A DNA stretch of 64,000 nt, from NCBI RefSeq assembly GCF_001412215.1, contig NZ_LLWP01000002.1, positions 1-64,000 on the forward strand, given 5' to 3'. Origin of the DNA: Pedobacter sp. Hv1 (lineage in GTDB: Bacteria > Bacteroidota > Bacteroidia > Sphingobacteriales > Sphingobacteriaceae). The notes below the pieces were generated by a model that was not told the origin of the DNA, did not search any database, and saw nothing but the letters and a program-made list of their open reading frames with translations. The position numbers and the translations under genes are program-made. This document shows, piece by piece, positions 35,940-45,740 of the stretch. Numbering within the stretch: position 1 is the first letter of the stretch; the number at the start of each line of letters is the position of its first letter.

Positions 35940-36503
35940 TTAAGCTTCTGTTAAGTTTGTATAAAGAAAATGTTTGGCACGGGTATGGATAAACTGCATG
36001 GCTTTGGCCAAGTGGTCTTCTACCGTTCTTGGAGATATCTGCATCAGATCTGCTATTTCGGCATAGCTGAAACCTGCTAAGCGATGCATTTTAAATACCA
36101 ATTGTCGTTTTTGGGGAAGCAAGGAAATGGTATGCTTTAAGAATACCAAATGAGCTGTTTCTGAATCATCATCTTCCTGTACGGTCATTAGATCGGACAA
36201 TTCGGTCAAATCATCCTGTTCTACATAACTTATCGGATTTTTTTGATGTTGGCTGAGGTAATTGAGGCAAGCATTTTTAACCGATCGGTACAAATAGCCT
36301 TTGATATTTTGGATTTCTTGTGGTTTAAACCACAACTGCACAAAGAGGTCGTTGATGATACTTTTAGCGGCTTCTTCATCATGCACATAATACACCGCAT
36401 ATTGCTGAAGTGAGCTGTACAACTGATTGTATAACAGTTCGAATTGTTTGGAATCAAATGAATTGAATCCAACAGATGTTAAATCATGATCAACTTTCAA
36501 CAT
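35940..36503 (-). CDS. ECF RNA polymerase sigma factor
   Basis: 187 residues. Region 2 runs over about 20-85 (LLYNQLYSSLQQYAVYYVHD, IKGYLYRSVKNACLNYLSQH) and region 4 over about 125-180 (LLPQKRQLVFKMHRLAGFSY, AEIADLMQISPRTVEDHLAK). It is of the SigW/FecI-like type paired with FecR in Bacteroidota. It heads the sigma - FecR - TonB receptor - phosphatase unit and should transcribe at least the last two genes. Confidence 0.94.
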   Translation of the reverse strand: MLKVDHDLTSVGFNSFDSKQFELLYNQLYSSLQQYAVYYVHDEEAAKSIINDLFVQLWFKPQEIQNIKGYLYRSVKNACLNYLSQHQKNPISYVEQDDLTELSDLMTVQEDDDSETAHLVFLKHTISLLPQKRQLVFKMHRLAGFSYAEIADLMQISPRTVEDHLAKAMQFIHTRAKHFLYTNLTEA

Positions 36504-36575
36504 ACCTCATCTTGACCACAAAACTCGAAAATGAATGTAAACACAGGATTAATGCACTGTTATGATACTGTAGAA

Positions 36576-36609
36576 AAAAAGGTTTGCAAATGACTTTGCA
36601 AACCTTTTT
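36576..36609 (-). terminator. Terminator of the RND efflux operon
   Basis: A perfect 15-bp stem (36576-36590 with 36595-36609) with a four-base loop. On the minus strand it reads AAAAAGGTTTGCAAA, loop, TTTGCAAACCTTTTT and more T, 24 bases after the outer-membrane gene stop. Confidence 0.92.
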
Positions 36610-36632
36610 GATGGAGTGATAGGGCTATAAAC

Positions 36633-38042
36633 TTATTGCCATCCACCACCTAATGCTCTGTACAGTCCTAAACTAGCATTCAGTTGTGCTGTTTTTAAGC
36701 TGGTTAAATCTAGTTCACCTTGTAATAGGTTACTTTGTGCGGTAATTACTTCTAAATAGTTGGCCATTCCACTTTTAAAAAGTAAGTCAGAATTTTTAAC
36801 AGCCAACTGTAAAGTCTCCACTCTATTTTGAGCAATGGCATATTCATTTTTTAGGTTTTCAATCTTCGCTTGCTCATTGCTTACTTCTACAACTGCAGCA
36901 ATTACCGATTGCCTAAATAACAATACCGATTGCTCTCGTTCTACTTTTGCCAACTCAAATTGAGTTTTGAGTTCTTTACGTTGAAAAATTGGTTGGGTTA
37001 TCCCTCCACCCACAATACCAAATAGTGAAGCCGGAATGTTAAACCAGTTACTGGCCTGAAAAGAATTTAAACCTCCACTTGCAGAAATAGTCAAACTTGG
37101 ATAGAGTTTGGCATTGGCCACACCAACTTTAGCATTGGCTATTCTTAAACCCAGTTCCATACTTTTTACATCAGGTCTAATGCTCAATAAAGTTGCCGGA
37201 ACACCTGTTGCCAATTTTTCTGGCACTGTTAATTGTGCCAATGTTGTAGAACGTTCAATTGCTGTTGGGTATTTTCCGGTTAACTCACTCAATGCATTTT
37301 CTTGAATGCTGATTTCTTGACTAAGTTGTGGGATCAATTGAGCTGTTCTTAGTTTTTGTGCTTCTGCCTGTTGAATGGCCAATGAGGTTACCTGACCTGC
37401 ATCAAACTGCATCTTGATCATTTTTAAGGTATTTTCATTGAGCTCAACATTCTTTTTGGCCACATTTAACTGGGCATCTAACATCAACAAACGATAAAAA
37501 CCAGAAGCCACTTGCGCCACTATTCTTGTTTGCACCGCTTTTTTTACCTCGGCCGATTGTAAATAAGTAGCATAAGCCGCATCTTTTTGTCGACTAATTT
37601 TACCCCAAATGTCTGCTTCCCAACTTAAAGCCAAATTGGCATTGTAATCTTCAATATGGGTAGTTTTCAGAAACTGCGAAGTACTTAAACCATTGATGCT
37701 ATTATCAGATGGTCTGCTCGAATTGGCCGTAACCTGTAAATTCAATTGGGGTAAATTACCCAATTTAGCTCTTTTCAAGATCAGCTCTGCGGCATCAATA
37801 TTCTTGATCGCTATTTGTAGATCAAAATTTCTCACTAATGCACTATCAATCAATTGTTGAATGGCAGGTGTACCAAAAAAGTCTTTTACAGGTAAAGCAC
37901 CAATGCTATTGGTATCTGTAACAGTGCTGTGCCTAAAATTAACAGGCACATCTTTGATGGGGTTTGTGATGTCTTTTGTAATGCTACAGCCACTTAAAAT
38001 TAGCAATAACATTACCAAAGCACTATTTATAGTTGTCTTCAT
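36633..38042 (-). CDS. Efflux outer membrane lipoprotein (OprM/NodT family)
   Basis: 469 residues. The lipoprotein signal ends in LLLILSGCSITKD. The two halves show the TolC-type duplicate: INGLSTSQFL/YNANLALSWEADIWGKISRQ in the first, and ISASGGLNSFQASNW with GITQPIFQRKELKTQFELAK in the second. TolC-fold channels span the outer membrane and connect with RND pumps. It is the last gene of the adaptor - pump - channel operon. Confidence 0.94.
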   Translation of the reverse strand: MKTTINSALVMLLLILSGCSITKDITNPIKDVPVNFRHSTVTDTNSIGALPVKDFFGTPAIQQLIDSALVRNFDLQIAIKNIDAAELILKRAKLGNLPQLNLQVTANSSRPSDNSINGLSTSQFLKTTHIEDYNANLALSWEADIWGKISRQKDAAYATYLQSAEVKKAVQTRIVAQVASGFYRLLMLDAQLNVAKKNVELNENTLKMIKMQFDAGQVTSLAIQQAEAQKLRTAQLIPQLSQEISIQENALSELTGKYPTAIERSTTLAQLTVPEKLATGVPATLLSIRPDVKSMELGLRIANAKVGVANAKLYPSLTISASGGLNSFQASNWFNIPASLFGIVGGGITQPIFQRKELKTQFELAKVEREQSVLLFRQSVIAAVVEVSNEQAKIENLKNEYAIAQNRVETLQLAVKNSDLLFKSGMANYLEVITAQSNLLQGELDLTSLKTAQLNASLGLYRALGGGWQ

Positions 38043-38145
38043 TTTCTTAATTTATTTATTGAACCATTTGTTTAACCACTCTGCTACCAAGGGTAAAAAC
38101 TCATTTAAAACCGTTGGTTGTTGAGTTGACGAGGAAGTGTTTTGA

Positions 38146-41100
38146 TTAGTGTCCATGATCTTCAATTTGATGATTTGCATTAGCTACCGCAGCAGGTACG
38201 CCTTTGATTTTTTCTTGTAAATGTTGGAAGATGACAAACAGTACAGGGATGATGAATAATCCGAGTAGGATACCCGACACCATGCCTCCTGCTGCTCCAA
38301 TACTAATAGAATGGTTACCTTGTGCTGATGGGCCTGTAGCAATGCTCATTGGGAACAAACCTACAACGAATGCAAAAGAGGTCATCAAGATTGGTCTGAG
38401 CCTTAATTTTGCAGCTTCAATTGCAGCTGCTACTAAGGTTTGTCCTGCCCTTCGGCGCTGGGCCGCAAACTCGACAATCAAGATGGCGTTCTTAGCCAAT
38501 AAACCGATGAGCATGATCAAAGCAACCTGAACATAGATGTTGTTTTCTATACCTGTAAAACCGATGGCAATAAATACACCAACAATTCCGGTTGGGATAG
38601 ATAAGATAACCGCCAATGGCAACACATAACTTTCGTACTGCGCAGCCAATAAGAAGTAAACAAATATCAAACACAAGATAAATACTACCGTTGATTGGCC
38701 ATTTGAAGAAATCTCTTCTCTTGTTTGACCTGAAAATTCAAATCCATATCCTGCAGGCAGTTGTTGTTTGGCCACCTCTTCAATTGCTTTAATGGCGTCA
38801 CCAGAACTGAACCCTGGTTTAGGAATTGCATTGACCTGAATAGAGTTAAACAAGTTATATCTTGATACCGTTTCTGAACCATATACTCTTGATAATTTAA
38901 CCAATGTATTGATTGGTACCATCTCTCCCGATCTATTCTTTACAAATACACGTTCAATTGCAGTTGGATCTGCCCTATCTGCAATATCTGCCTGTACAAT
39001 TACACGGTAGTATTTACCAAATCGATTAAAATCTGAGGCCTGTGCACTACCGAAATAGGCTTGCATGGTTTGTAGAATGTCCCTCACATTTACACCCAAT
39101 TGGTTCGCTTTATTGTCGTCGACCTCTAATTGCAGTTGTGGATAATCGGCTTTGAACGAGGTAAAGGCTACCGCGATTTCTTTACGTTTCATCAACTCGC
39201 CAATAAAGTTATTGGCAATACCGCTAAACTTATCTAATTTACCACCTGTTTTATCTTGCAACACCAGATCTAGCGCTTCCACATTACTAAATCCGGGTAC
39301 GGTTGGGAAACTGAACACAAAGAAACTGCCCTTGCTAATGGCACCCAGTTTACCTCTAATTAAATCCATTACCCCATTGATGTCTTTGACTTTACCTCTT
39401 TCTTTTTCGGGTTTAAGCAATACAAATACCACAGCCGATGATGGACTGGTTGAATTGGTTAACAAGTTAAAACCAGTAATGGCCGTTACAAATCTCGATG
39501 CATCTAATTTTTCGAGCTCTGCTTCTGCTTGTTGCATTACACTAGAAGTTCCACTTAACGAAGTTCCAGATGGCGTGTTTACGGCAATGGCAATAAAACC
39601 TTGATCTTCTGTTGGAATAAAGCCTGTTGGTGTTCTTTTCACCATCCAAATGGTAGCCAGAATAACAATAGCCAAGCCTCCCATACTCACTACTTTATTT
39701 TTGATCAAAAATTTCAAACCACCAACGTATTTACCTGTCATGGCATTGAAACTTCTATTGAAACCTGCAAAGAATTTCTCTTTGAAGCTTGTTTTTGGCT
39801 GATCTTCATGACCAGCATGATTACTTTTCAAAAATAAGGCAGCCAACGCCGGACTTAAGGTCAATGCGTTTATCGCCGAGATGATGATAGCAGTTGCCAT
39901 GGTAAAGGCAAACTGTCTGTAGAATACACCTGTAGAACCTTCTAAAAATCCTACTGGTAAAAATACGGCCGACATGACCAAGGTAATGGACACAATTGCT
40001 CCACTAATTTCGTGCATGGCCTCGTGGGTTGCCGATTTTGCGTCTAAGCGTTTGTGTTCCATTTTTGCATGAACGGCCTCCACTACTACAATCGCATCAT
40101 CTACCACAATCCCAATGGCCAATACCAAGGCAAATAGGGTTAACAAATTGATGGAGAAACCAAACAACTGCATAAAGAAGAAAGTACCTAGAATAGCAAC
40201 AGGAACGGCAATGGCAGGAATTAAGGTAGATCTAAAATCCTGTAAGAAAACAAATACCACTAAGAACACCAATATAAAGGCTTCTACTAGCGTATGCTCT
40301 ACTTGCTCAATAGATTGATCTAAAGCAACTTTTGTACTGTAAAAGATATTCTGTTTAATGCCTACTGGAAAATCTTTTGCCGATTTTTCCATCAATTTAT
40401 TAATGGCAATCTGAATTTCGTTGGCGTTTGAACCTGCCAACTGAATAATTCCAATTACAATCCCTTTTTTACCATTTAAACGGGTTAAACTGTTGTACGA
40501 GTAAGAACCAAATTCGATCCTTGCCACATCCTTTAAATGTAAAATAGAGCCATCGGCATTTGCACGGATCGCAATATTTTCATACTCATCAGTTTTGGTC
40601 AGTTTTCCTTTGTATTTAATTACATATTCAAAAACTTCATTGCTTTTTTCACCAAAACGACCTGGAGCCGCTTCCAAACTTTTATCTTGGATGGCAGCCA
40701 TTACTTCGTTTGGAGAAATTTTATAGGTAGCCATTTGAGCCGGATTAAGCCAAACTCGCATTGAGTAATCTTTAACCCCTCCAAAAATACTGGCCGCACC
40801 TACTCCTGGAATTCTTTTAATCTCTGGAATGATATTGATTTGTGCATAGTTGGCCACAAATGTTTGATCGTATTTGGCCTCATCTTCGGTGTACATGCCA
40901 ATAGCCATGATAAAGCTATTTTGTTGTTTTGCGGTGATGATCCCTTGTTGCACTACCTCACTTGGCAATTGACTGGTGGCTTGTGCCACACGATTTTGTA
41001 CGTTTACCGCAGCCTGATCTGCATTGGTACCCAATTTAAAGTAAACAGTGATAGCCAATGTACCATCGTTACTTGCAGTAGAGCTCATGTAGCTCATGTT

Positions 41101-41319
41101 CTCTACCCCATTGATTGATTCTTCTAATGATGGGGCTACCGAACGCAAAACGGTTTCGGCGTTGGCACCAGGATAATTTGCAGTAACCAGAACCGAAGGT
41201 GGTGCAATATCTGGAAACTGTTGGAGTGGTAATTTGGTAAGGCTCAGTACACCCAAAATCACCAATATAATGGAGATTACGGTTGCCAACACTGGCCTTT
41301 GTATAAATATTTTAAACAT
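38146..41319 (-). CDS. RND efflux pump, HAE1 family
   Basis: 1057 residues, the full inner-membrane pump. The first helix (FIQRPVLATVISIILVILGV), porter loops with QNRVAQATSQLP, and the proton-relay helix AIGIVVDDAIVVVEAVHAKM with the paired Asp are present. The second half repeats the plan (FIPTEDQGFIAIAVNTPSGT, LAKNAILIVEFAAQRRRAGQ). Twelve membrane segments and two large periplasmic loops are visible. It exports hydrophobic drugs or solvents with the adaptor and channel on either side; the substrate is not evident. Confidence 0.97.
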   Translation of the reverse strand: MFKIFIQRPVLATVISIILVILGVLSLTKLPLQQFPDIAPPSVLVTANYPGANAETVLRSVAPSLEESINGVENMSYMSSTASNDGTLAITVYFKLGTNADQAAVNVQNRVAQATSQLPSEVVQQGIITAKQQNSFIMAIGMYTEDEAKYDQTFVANYAQINIIPEIKRIPGVGAASIFGGVKDYSMRVWLNPAQMATYKISPNEVMAAIQDKSLEAAPGRFGEKSNEVFEYVIKYKGKLTKTDEYENIAIRANADGSILHLKDVARIEFGSYSYNSLTRLNGKKGIVIGIIQLAGSNANEIQIAINKLMEKSAKDFPVGIKQNIFYSTKVALDQSIEQVEHTLVEAFILVFLVVFVFLQDFRSTLIPAIAVPVAILGTFFFMQLFGFSINLLTLFALVLAIGIVVDDAIVVVEAVHAKMEHKRLDAKSATHEAMHEISGAIVSITLVMSAVFLPVGFLEGSTGVFYRQFAFTMATAIIISAINALTLSPALAALFLKSNHAGHEDQPKTSFKEKFFAGFNRSFNAMTGKYVGGLKFLIKNKVVSMGGLAIVILATIWMVKRTPTGFIPTEDQGFIAIAVNTPSGTSLSGTSSVMQQAEAELEKLDASRFVTAITGFNLLTNSTSPSSAVVFVLLKPEKERGKVKDINGVMDLIRGKLGAISKGSFFVFSFPTVPGFSNVEALDLVLQDKTGGKLDKFSGIANNFIGELMKRKEIAVAFTSFKADYPQLQLEVDDNKANQLGVNVRDILQTMQAYFGSAQASDFNRFGKYYRVIVQADIADRADPTAIERVFVKNRSGEMVPINTLVKLSRVYGSETVSRYNLFNSIQVNAIPKPGFSSGDAIKAIEEVAKQQLPAGYGFEFSGQTREEISSNGQSTVVFILCLIFVYFLLAAQYESYVLPLAVILSIPTGIVGVFIAIGFTGIENNIYVQVALIMLIGLLAKNAILIVEFAAQRRRAGQTLVAAAIEAAKLRLRPILMTSFAFVVGLFPMSIATGPSAQGNHSISIGAAGGMVSGILLGLFIIPVLFVIFQHLQEKIKGVPAAVANANHQIEDHGH

Positions 41320-41345
41320 GATCGTTATTAGATTATAATTGGGGA

Positions 41346-42530
41346 TTAATTTTTAGCAACTTTCTCAATTGCTTTTTGAGGAACAATAACAGCACCTTCT
41401 TGCAAACGGTCTAATCCGCTTACTACGATCTGTTCTCCTGCTTTTATACCATCTTTTACCAAGTAATTGATACCACTTTTACCTACAATAGTGATGGCCT
41501 GTTTTTTAACTTTATTGCTATCTGCCAGGGCAAACACAAAGATTTTATCTTGAATTTCAACAGTTGATGCCTGTGGAACCAACATGATGTTGTTGTGTGC
41601 AAGGGCTAATCTAACTTTACCTGTATTACCAGACCTCAATAAACCTTTGCTGTTGGTAAAACTTGCTCTTAAAGTAATGGCACCAGTTGTTTTATCAAAC
41701 TGACCATCAATCATGTCAATTTTACCTTCAACCGGGTATAAAGTCTGATCTGCTAGTACCAATGATACTGCAGGCAAATGTTTAATTCGATCGGCTACCG
41801 ATGTACCTTGATATTTAGCATTAAAGTTCATAAAATCGTTTTCTGCCAAAGAGAAATACACATGTACTTCATGCACATCAGAAAGTTGTGTCAATGCTTC
41901 TGGATCTGCAGGGCCAACTAAACTTCCTTGTTTTTTTGGAAGTCTACCAATATACCCAGCAATTGGCGCTTTGATTTGGGTATAGGCCAGGTTGATTTGT
42001 GCACTATTTACACTGGCTTTGGCTTGCTCTACATTTGCCAGCGCAATTTGATGAGCGGTTTTGGCGGTTTGTAATTGAAAAGCTGATACTACTTTATTTT
42101 GTACCAATGGCATTAACTTGTCTACTTCTAATTGTGCATTTAAAACTGCAGCTTGTGCGGCTTGCAATGCTGCTTTGGCATTATTTAATTGTGCTCTAAA
42201 TGGCAATTCAGAAATTTGGAACAGCAATTGGCCTTTGCTTACCAATTGACCTTCGTTAACATATATACGATCAATTGTACCAGCAATTTGTGGTCTGATT
42301 TCTAGATCTGCAGCACCTTCTATAGCTGCCGGATAGTCTACAAAAGTTTTTTCTGAACTTTCGCTTACCGTAATTACCGGTAACGCTGGTGCAGGTGCTG
42401 CTGCCATTTGCTCAGGTTTGCTGCTGCAACTGGCCAAGAATAAAACGATAGTAATAGCAACTAAGATTATCCACTCGTTAAATAATTTAACATTGTTAGA
42501 TAATGAGAGAAATTTGGATATATTATTCAT
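41346..42530 (-). CDS. Periplasmic adaptor (membrane fusion protein) of RND pump
   Basis: 394 residues. The lipoprotein signal ends with VLFLASCSSKPEQ. The barrel-sandwich lipoyl halves (DLEIRPQIAGTIDRIYVNEG and YTQIKAPIAGYIGRLPKKQG) flank the helical hairpin (FRAQLNNAKAALQAAQAAVL). The beta-barrel and membrane-proximal domains follow (FTNSKGLLRSGNTGKVRLAL). First gene of the efflux operon. A TetR-type palindrome at 42576-42586 lies 46 bases upstream of its start. Confidence 0.95.
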   Translation of the reverse strand: MNNISKFLSLSNNVKLFNEWIILVAITIVLFLASCSSKPEQMAAAPAPALPVITVSESSEKTFVDYPAAIEGAADLEIRPQIAGTIDRIYVNEGQLVSKGQLLFQISELPFRAQLNNAKAALQAAQAAVLNAQLEVDKLMPLVQNKVVSAFQLQTAKTAHQIALANVEQAKASVNSAQINLAYTQIKAPIAGYIGRLPKKQGSLVGPADPEALTQLSDVHEVHVYFSLAENDFMNFNAKYQGTSVADRIKHLPAVSLVLADQTLYPVEGKIDMIDGQFDKTTGAITLRASFTNSKGLLRSGNTGKVRLALAHNNIMLVPQASTVEIQDKIFVFALADSNKVKKQAITIVGKSGINYLVKDGIKAGEQIVVSGLDRLQEGAVIVPQKAIEKVAKN

Positions 42531-42575
42531 AATTATTGGGGATTTTAATGTTTACTTTACGTTAATAAATTAATC

Positions 42576-42586
42576 TAACAGTGTTA
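42576..42586. promoter_or_regulatory. TetR operator upstream of the efflux operon
   Basis: TAACAGTGTTA is a palindrome with one central base. The same core (TAACACTGTTA, i.e. its reverse complement) occurs once more, at 43233-43243 in front of the tetR gene, and both are flanked by AATC. Confidence 0.8.
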
Positions 42587-42606
42587 AATAGAAATTGAAA
42601 AAAATT

Positions 42607-43206
42607 TTAATCGTTTATAGTAGCAATAATTGCTTTGATCGCTCCTATTAAGATTTGCTGATTGATCTCTTCGCCTGTTCCCTTTTGTACCAGGTTAATA
42701 GAAATTAAACCATGAATAACAGACCAAAAAGTATAATACTTTAAACAAACAATATTTTCTGGTACTGGATCTTTGGTAATCAATTTTGCAATTTCCTCAT
42801 TAAAAAGCCTAGTGGTATACTCTGCTTCTGGTAACGATTTTTGCAACTCACAACAGTTCATGTCTACGCCAAACATGAGTTTGTACAATTCTTTTTCTTC
42901 AAAAGCAAAATTCCAGTAAGCAACCCACATGGCTTCTAATTGTGCAGCAGTTGTTGTTTCGCTTTCTTTTGCTATTTTAATTTTGATACCTAGATTGATG
43001 TAACCTTGTCTGGTCAATTCAATTAGGATACCTTCTTTATTAGAGAAATATTCGTAAATAATTGGAGCAGTGTATTCGATTACATCTGCAATTTTGCGCA
43101 TGCTTAGGGCATGCCATCCTTCTTGTTTTACGATTTGTAAAGCAGCGTCCAAAATACTTTTTCTGGTTTCGTCTTTCTGACGCTGTATTCTTTCCTTACT
43201 TCCCAT
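42607..43206 (-). CDS. TetR-family repressor of the efflux operon
   Basis: 199 residues. The N-terminal HTH reads ILDAALQIVKQEGWHALSMR, KIADVIEYTAPIIYEYFSNK EGI, typical of AcrR-like regulators (KVIEYFSNKEGIL). The C-terminal helical domain, with a Cys-containing VDMNCCELQKSLP loop, would bind the inducer. It is upstream of and codirectional with the pump genes, with a matching palindrome before itself and before the adaptor gene, which predicts autoregulation and control of the pump. Confidence 0.93.
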   Translation of the reverse strand: MGSKERIQRQKDETRKSILDAALQIVKQEGWHALSMRKIADVIEYTAPIIYEYFSNKEGILIELTRQGYINLGIKIKIAKESETTTAAQLEAMWVAYWNFAFEEKELYKLMFGVDMNCCELQKSLPEAEYTTRLFNEEIAKLITKDPVPENIVCLKYYTFWSVIHGLISINLVQKGTGEEINQQILIGAIKAIIATIND

Positions 43207-43232
43207 GATTTGTTAAATGATATAAAATAATC

Positions 43233-43243
43233 TAACACTGTTA
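43233..43243. promoter_or_regulatory. TetR operator upstream of tetR
   Basis: TAACACTGTTA, 27 bases before the tetR start codon, reverse complement of the site at 42576-42586. Confidence 0.8.
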
Positions 43244-43295
43244 AGCAAATGTATAAACACTTTTAAAAAAGCATATCATCCATTTGTCAGATAAT

Positions 43296-45728
43296 TTATA
43301 AAGTGCTTTTAATTGATTTCTTGATGCTTTTTTCTGGATTCTTTTTAATTGTTTTCTTCAACTTGGTCCACTGTTCGTCAAAGAAATCGCAAGCCATATA
43401 ATTTACACCTACCCTTAATGCCTTTAATCCACTTACACCTTGTAGCTCTTCTAAGTCTAATGTTTCCAGATCGTCTTGTAAAAACCCTTGCTCCTGTAAA
43501 TATTTAATGTATTCTCTATACTCTAGTGCCTCGTAATTGTTAAAGTACACCAATGCAATTTTACCTGGTTGGGTTAAACGCTCATCAGTTCCTTTAACCA
43601 GCACTTTGTCTATTCTTTTCTTTACCACCTCATAGCGAATATTGTAAGCCCCTTCTACGTCAAACCTCCGCTCATCATTTCTAAAGCTAATGTCTATTGG
43701 ATTAGAATGGATAAAGATCAATTGTGTGGTTAATAAAGCTCTTGGCATTTGGCTCACCAAACTATTGGTTAAACGGGCTACTTCTACCATGGCCGTTAAT
43801 TGCCAAAGGCGAATGTTTTTGAGGTATAAGAGATCGAAAGGGACGTCTGGCGCAATATCCTGACCAATATAAATATCGTATTCTACCCCATCTGTTCTGA
43901 ACTTTGCAAAATAACAAGGGTATGATGATTGTAAAGTTTGTTGGGCATCCTCTAAATACTCGCTCACAGCGGTATTGATAAACTGCATCGAAGTTTCTAG
44001 CGTTCTTCTATTTTCAAAAGCTACCCCATTTTCAGTATTGATGCTTTCAAAATAAGATTGAATAAGCCCACTGGTTTGCGGATGTCCTTTTTCAATGTGT
44101 TTTAACATTGGGTAAACTTCCAATTCCAGAAACTCATTCAATAATGCCTCTTCACTTGAACTGATAAAATCTTCAATCCTTTTGAGCCAATCTCTGCAAT
44201 TGAACAAAATTTTATCAATCAGATCTAGTGGAATAATTACCCTTAGCTCATTTAATGTTTGACATAAAAGGGCAATCTGTATTTTTAGGTCTTCTTTTAA
44301 GGCGTAGTTTCGCTCTATAGTTGAATTGCGGATATCTATTGCACCAAATAAGGGATAAAGTCCTTTAAAGGTTACCATTTCTATATCTTGTGCTTTCTTT
44401 TTGCCTTTACTGCTTTTTAGAAAATCCCATACCACCTGGTTAAATTTCCATTGCACTGAAGGTTGTAAAGCCGTAAATTTATCTTTCAGCACTTCGTCCA
44501 TTACCGCATTAAATTCTTCTATCCGGTATTGTAACAGCTGCCCTAACAAAGGCATGGCCGAATGTAACCTAGACAATAACCTTTCGTCAACTTCTAGCTC
44601 TTCTTTAGAATAAATCTCGAGTATACCAGCCAATTGGTTGTTGTAATAGATAGGTAGGAAAGAATAAGAACGAACACCTTCTTTTCTCAGTACATCTAAA
44701 AATGGGAATTGCGCTATCTTATCATCTGTAAGGTTATTAAAGAAAACTGGTTTAGGACTTTCTGCATACTCACTGGCCAAACTCTCAAAAGCTTCTTGTT
44801 GTAGGTTATATTTCCGACTAGAGTTTAAAAGGATACTTTGGGTGTCTTGCTCATCATCGAAAACAAATTTATTATTGACCTTTAAAAAGGGGAATAAACC
44901 AAATTCGATACGGCCATTTCCGGTTAAGGTTTTTAAAGCCTGAATAACATGCTCATAAGCTTCATCTTGATAGGTATGGTTAACCAAAGCATTCCTAATT
45001 CCATCAATGGCATGTTGTAAGGTAACATCGGTTAATGTAATTACACTAAAACCATCAAACTTAAAATTGCATAACGGAATGATCGTTTGGAGCAATTCTA
45101 CTTCATTTCCTTCTTGAATAGCGGCTGCAACCTGCTCGAAATTCAGTGCTGGTATTTTTCCCTCGTATTTAATATCTATAAATTGGCTATAGGCTTTGAT
45201 GTTATAATAGGTAGTTAGGTTTGTTTCTGGATTGGTATAGGCATAGAGGATATCATTCTTATCTATAGAGGTATAATTATAGAACTTCTCTAAAATCATC
45301 CTGTAGATGAACTGCAACTGCTGCCTTTCCTTATTTTCGTCCTCTGGCATATTACTGCGTTCTTTTTGCTCTTTGTGCAACAATAAAAACTCATAAAAGC
45401 TATCGGTACTAAAAAATATCTTATTCGGAATAGGCGTGCTTAATGCCCAGTACAATTCTTTTTCGTTGGCCATTAAAGGCGTTAAAATGGTAAAGATCAG
45501 TTCTAAGGTATCCTTATATTTTGCCAGATCGTCAACTTCAATGTCATTTCTTAAGGCTTCTTCTCGTTCTATCTTTTCTAACAAGAAGCGATAAAACTCA
45601 ACCTTTAAGGTCTGCTCTGTTTTAAGTCTACCTTTTAAATAAGCAATCAATGGCCTAAAAGACAAAGTAAACTTGATCTCGCAATTGATATGCTCGTTTT
45701 TATTAATCTGAACAACCGTAGTATTCAT
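43296..45728 (-). CDS. Large GAF-domain protein of the ppk1 operon
   Basis: 810 residues, cytosolic, no membrane segment. A GAF-like domain covers about 320-410 (VFFNNLTDDKIAQFPFLDVL, RSYSFLPIYYNNQLAGILEI, YSKEELEVDERLLSRLHSAM). Just after it comes TFKGLYPLFGAIDIRNST, then long helices (LKEDLKIQIALLCQTLNELR) and a C-terminal alpha/beta portion ending in a Lys-rich tail. The GAIDIRNST segment has a faint likeness to the metal-binding strand of class III nucleotidyl cyclases, but no other cyclase motif is evident. Conserved Bacteroidota proteins of this kind are annotated only as GAF proteins. It is the last gene of a five-gene operon, 12 bp after the phosphoesterase-Omp85 gene. Confidence 0.75.
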   Translation of the reverse strand: MNTTVVQINKNEHINCEIKFTLSFRPLIAYLKGRLKTEQTLKVEFYRFLLEKIEREEALRNDIEVDDLAKYKDTLELIFTILTPLMANEKELYWALSTPIPNKIFFSTDSFYEFLLLHKEQKERSNMPEDENKERQQLQFIYRMILEKFYNYTSIDKNDILYAYTNPETNLTTYYNIKAYSQFIDIKYEGKIPALNFEQVAAAIQEGNEVELLQTIIPLCNFKFDGFSVITLTDVTLQHAIDGIRNALVNHTYQDEAYEHVIQALKTLTGNGRIEFGLFPFLKVNNKFVFDDEQDTQSILLNSSRKYNLQQEAFESLASEYAESPKPVFFNNLTDDKIAQFPFLDVLRKEGVRSYSFLPIYYNNQLAGILEIYSKEELEVDERLLSRLHSAMPLLGQLLQYRIEEFNAVMDEVLKDKFTALQPSVQWKFNQVVWDFLKSSKGKKKAQDIEMVTFKGLYPLFGAIDIRNSTIERNYALKEDLKIQIALLCQTLNELRVIIPLDLIDKILFNCRDWLKRIEDFISSSEEALLNEFLELEVYPMLKHIEKGHPQTSGLIQSYFESINTENGVAFENRRTLETSMQFINTAVSEYLEDAQQTLQSSYPCYFAKFRTDGVEYDIYIGQDIAPDVPFDLLYLKNIRLWQLTAMVEVARLTNSLVSQMPRALLTTQLIFIHSNPIDISFRNDERRFDVEGAYNIRYEVVKKRIDKVLVKGTDERLTQPGKIALVYFNNYEALEYREYIKYLQEQGFLQDDLETLDLEELQGVSGLKALRVGVNYMACDFFDEQWTKLKKTIKKNPEKSIKKSIKSTL

Positions 45729-45740
45729 CTCTTTCTCTAA

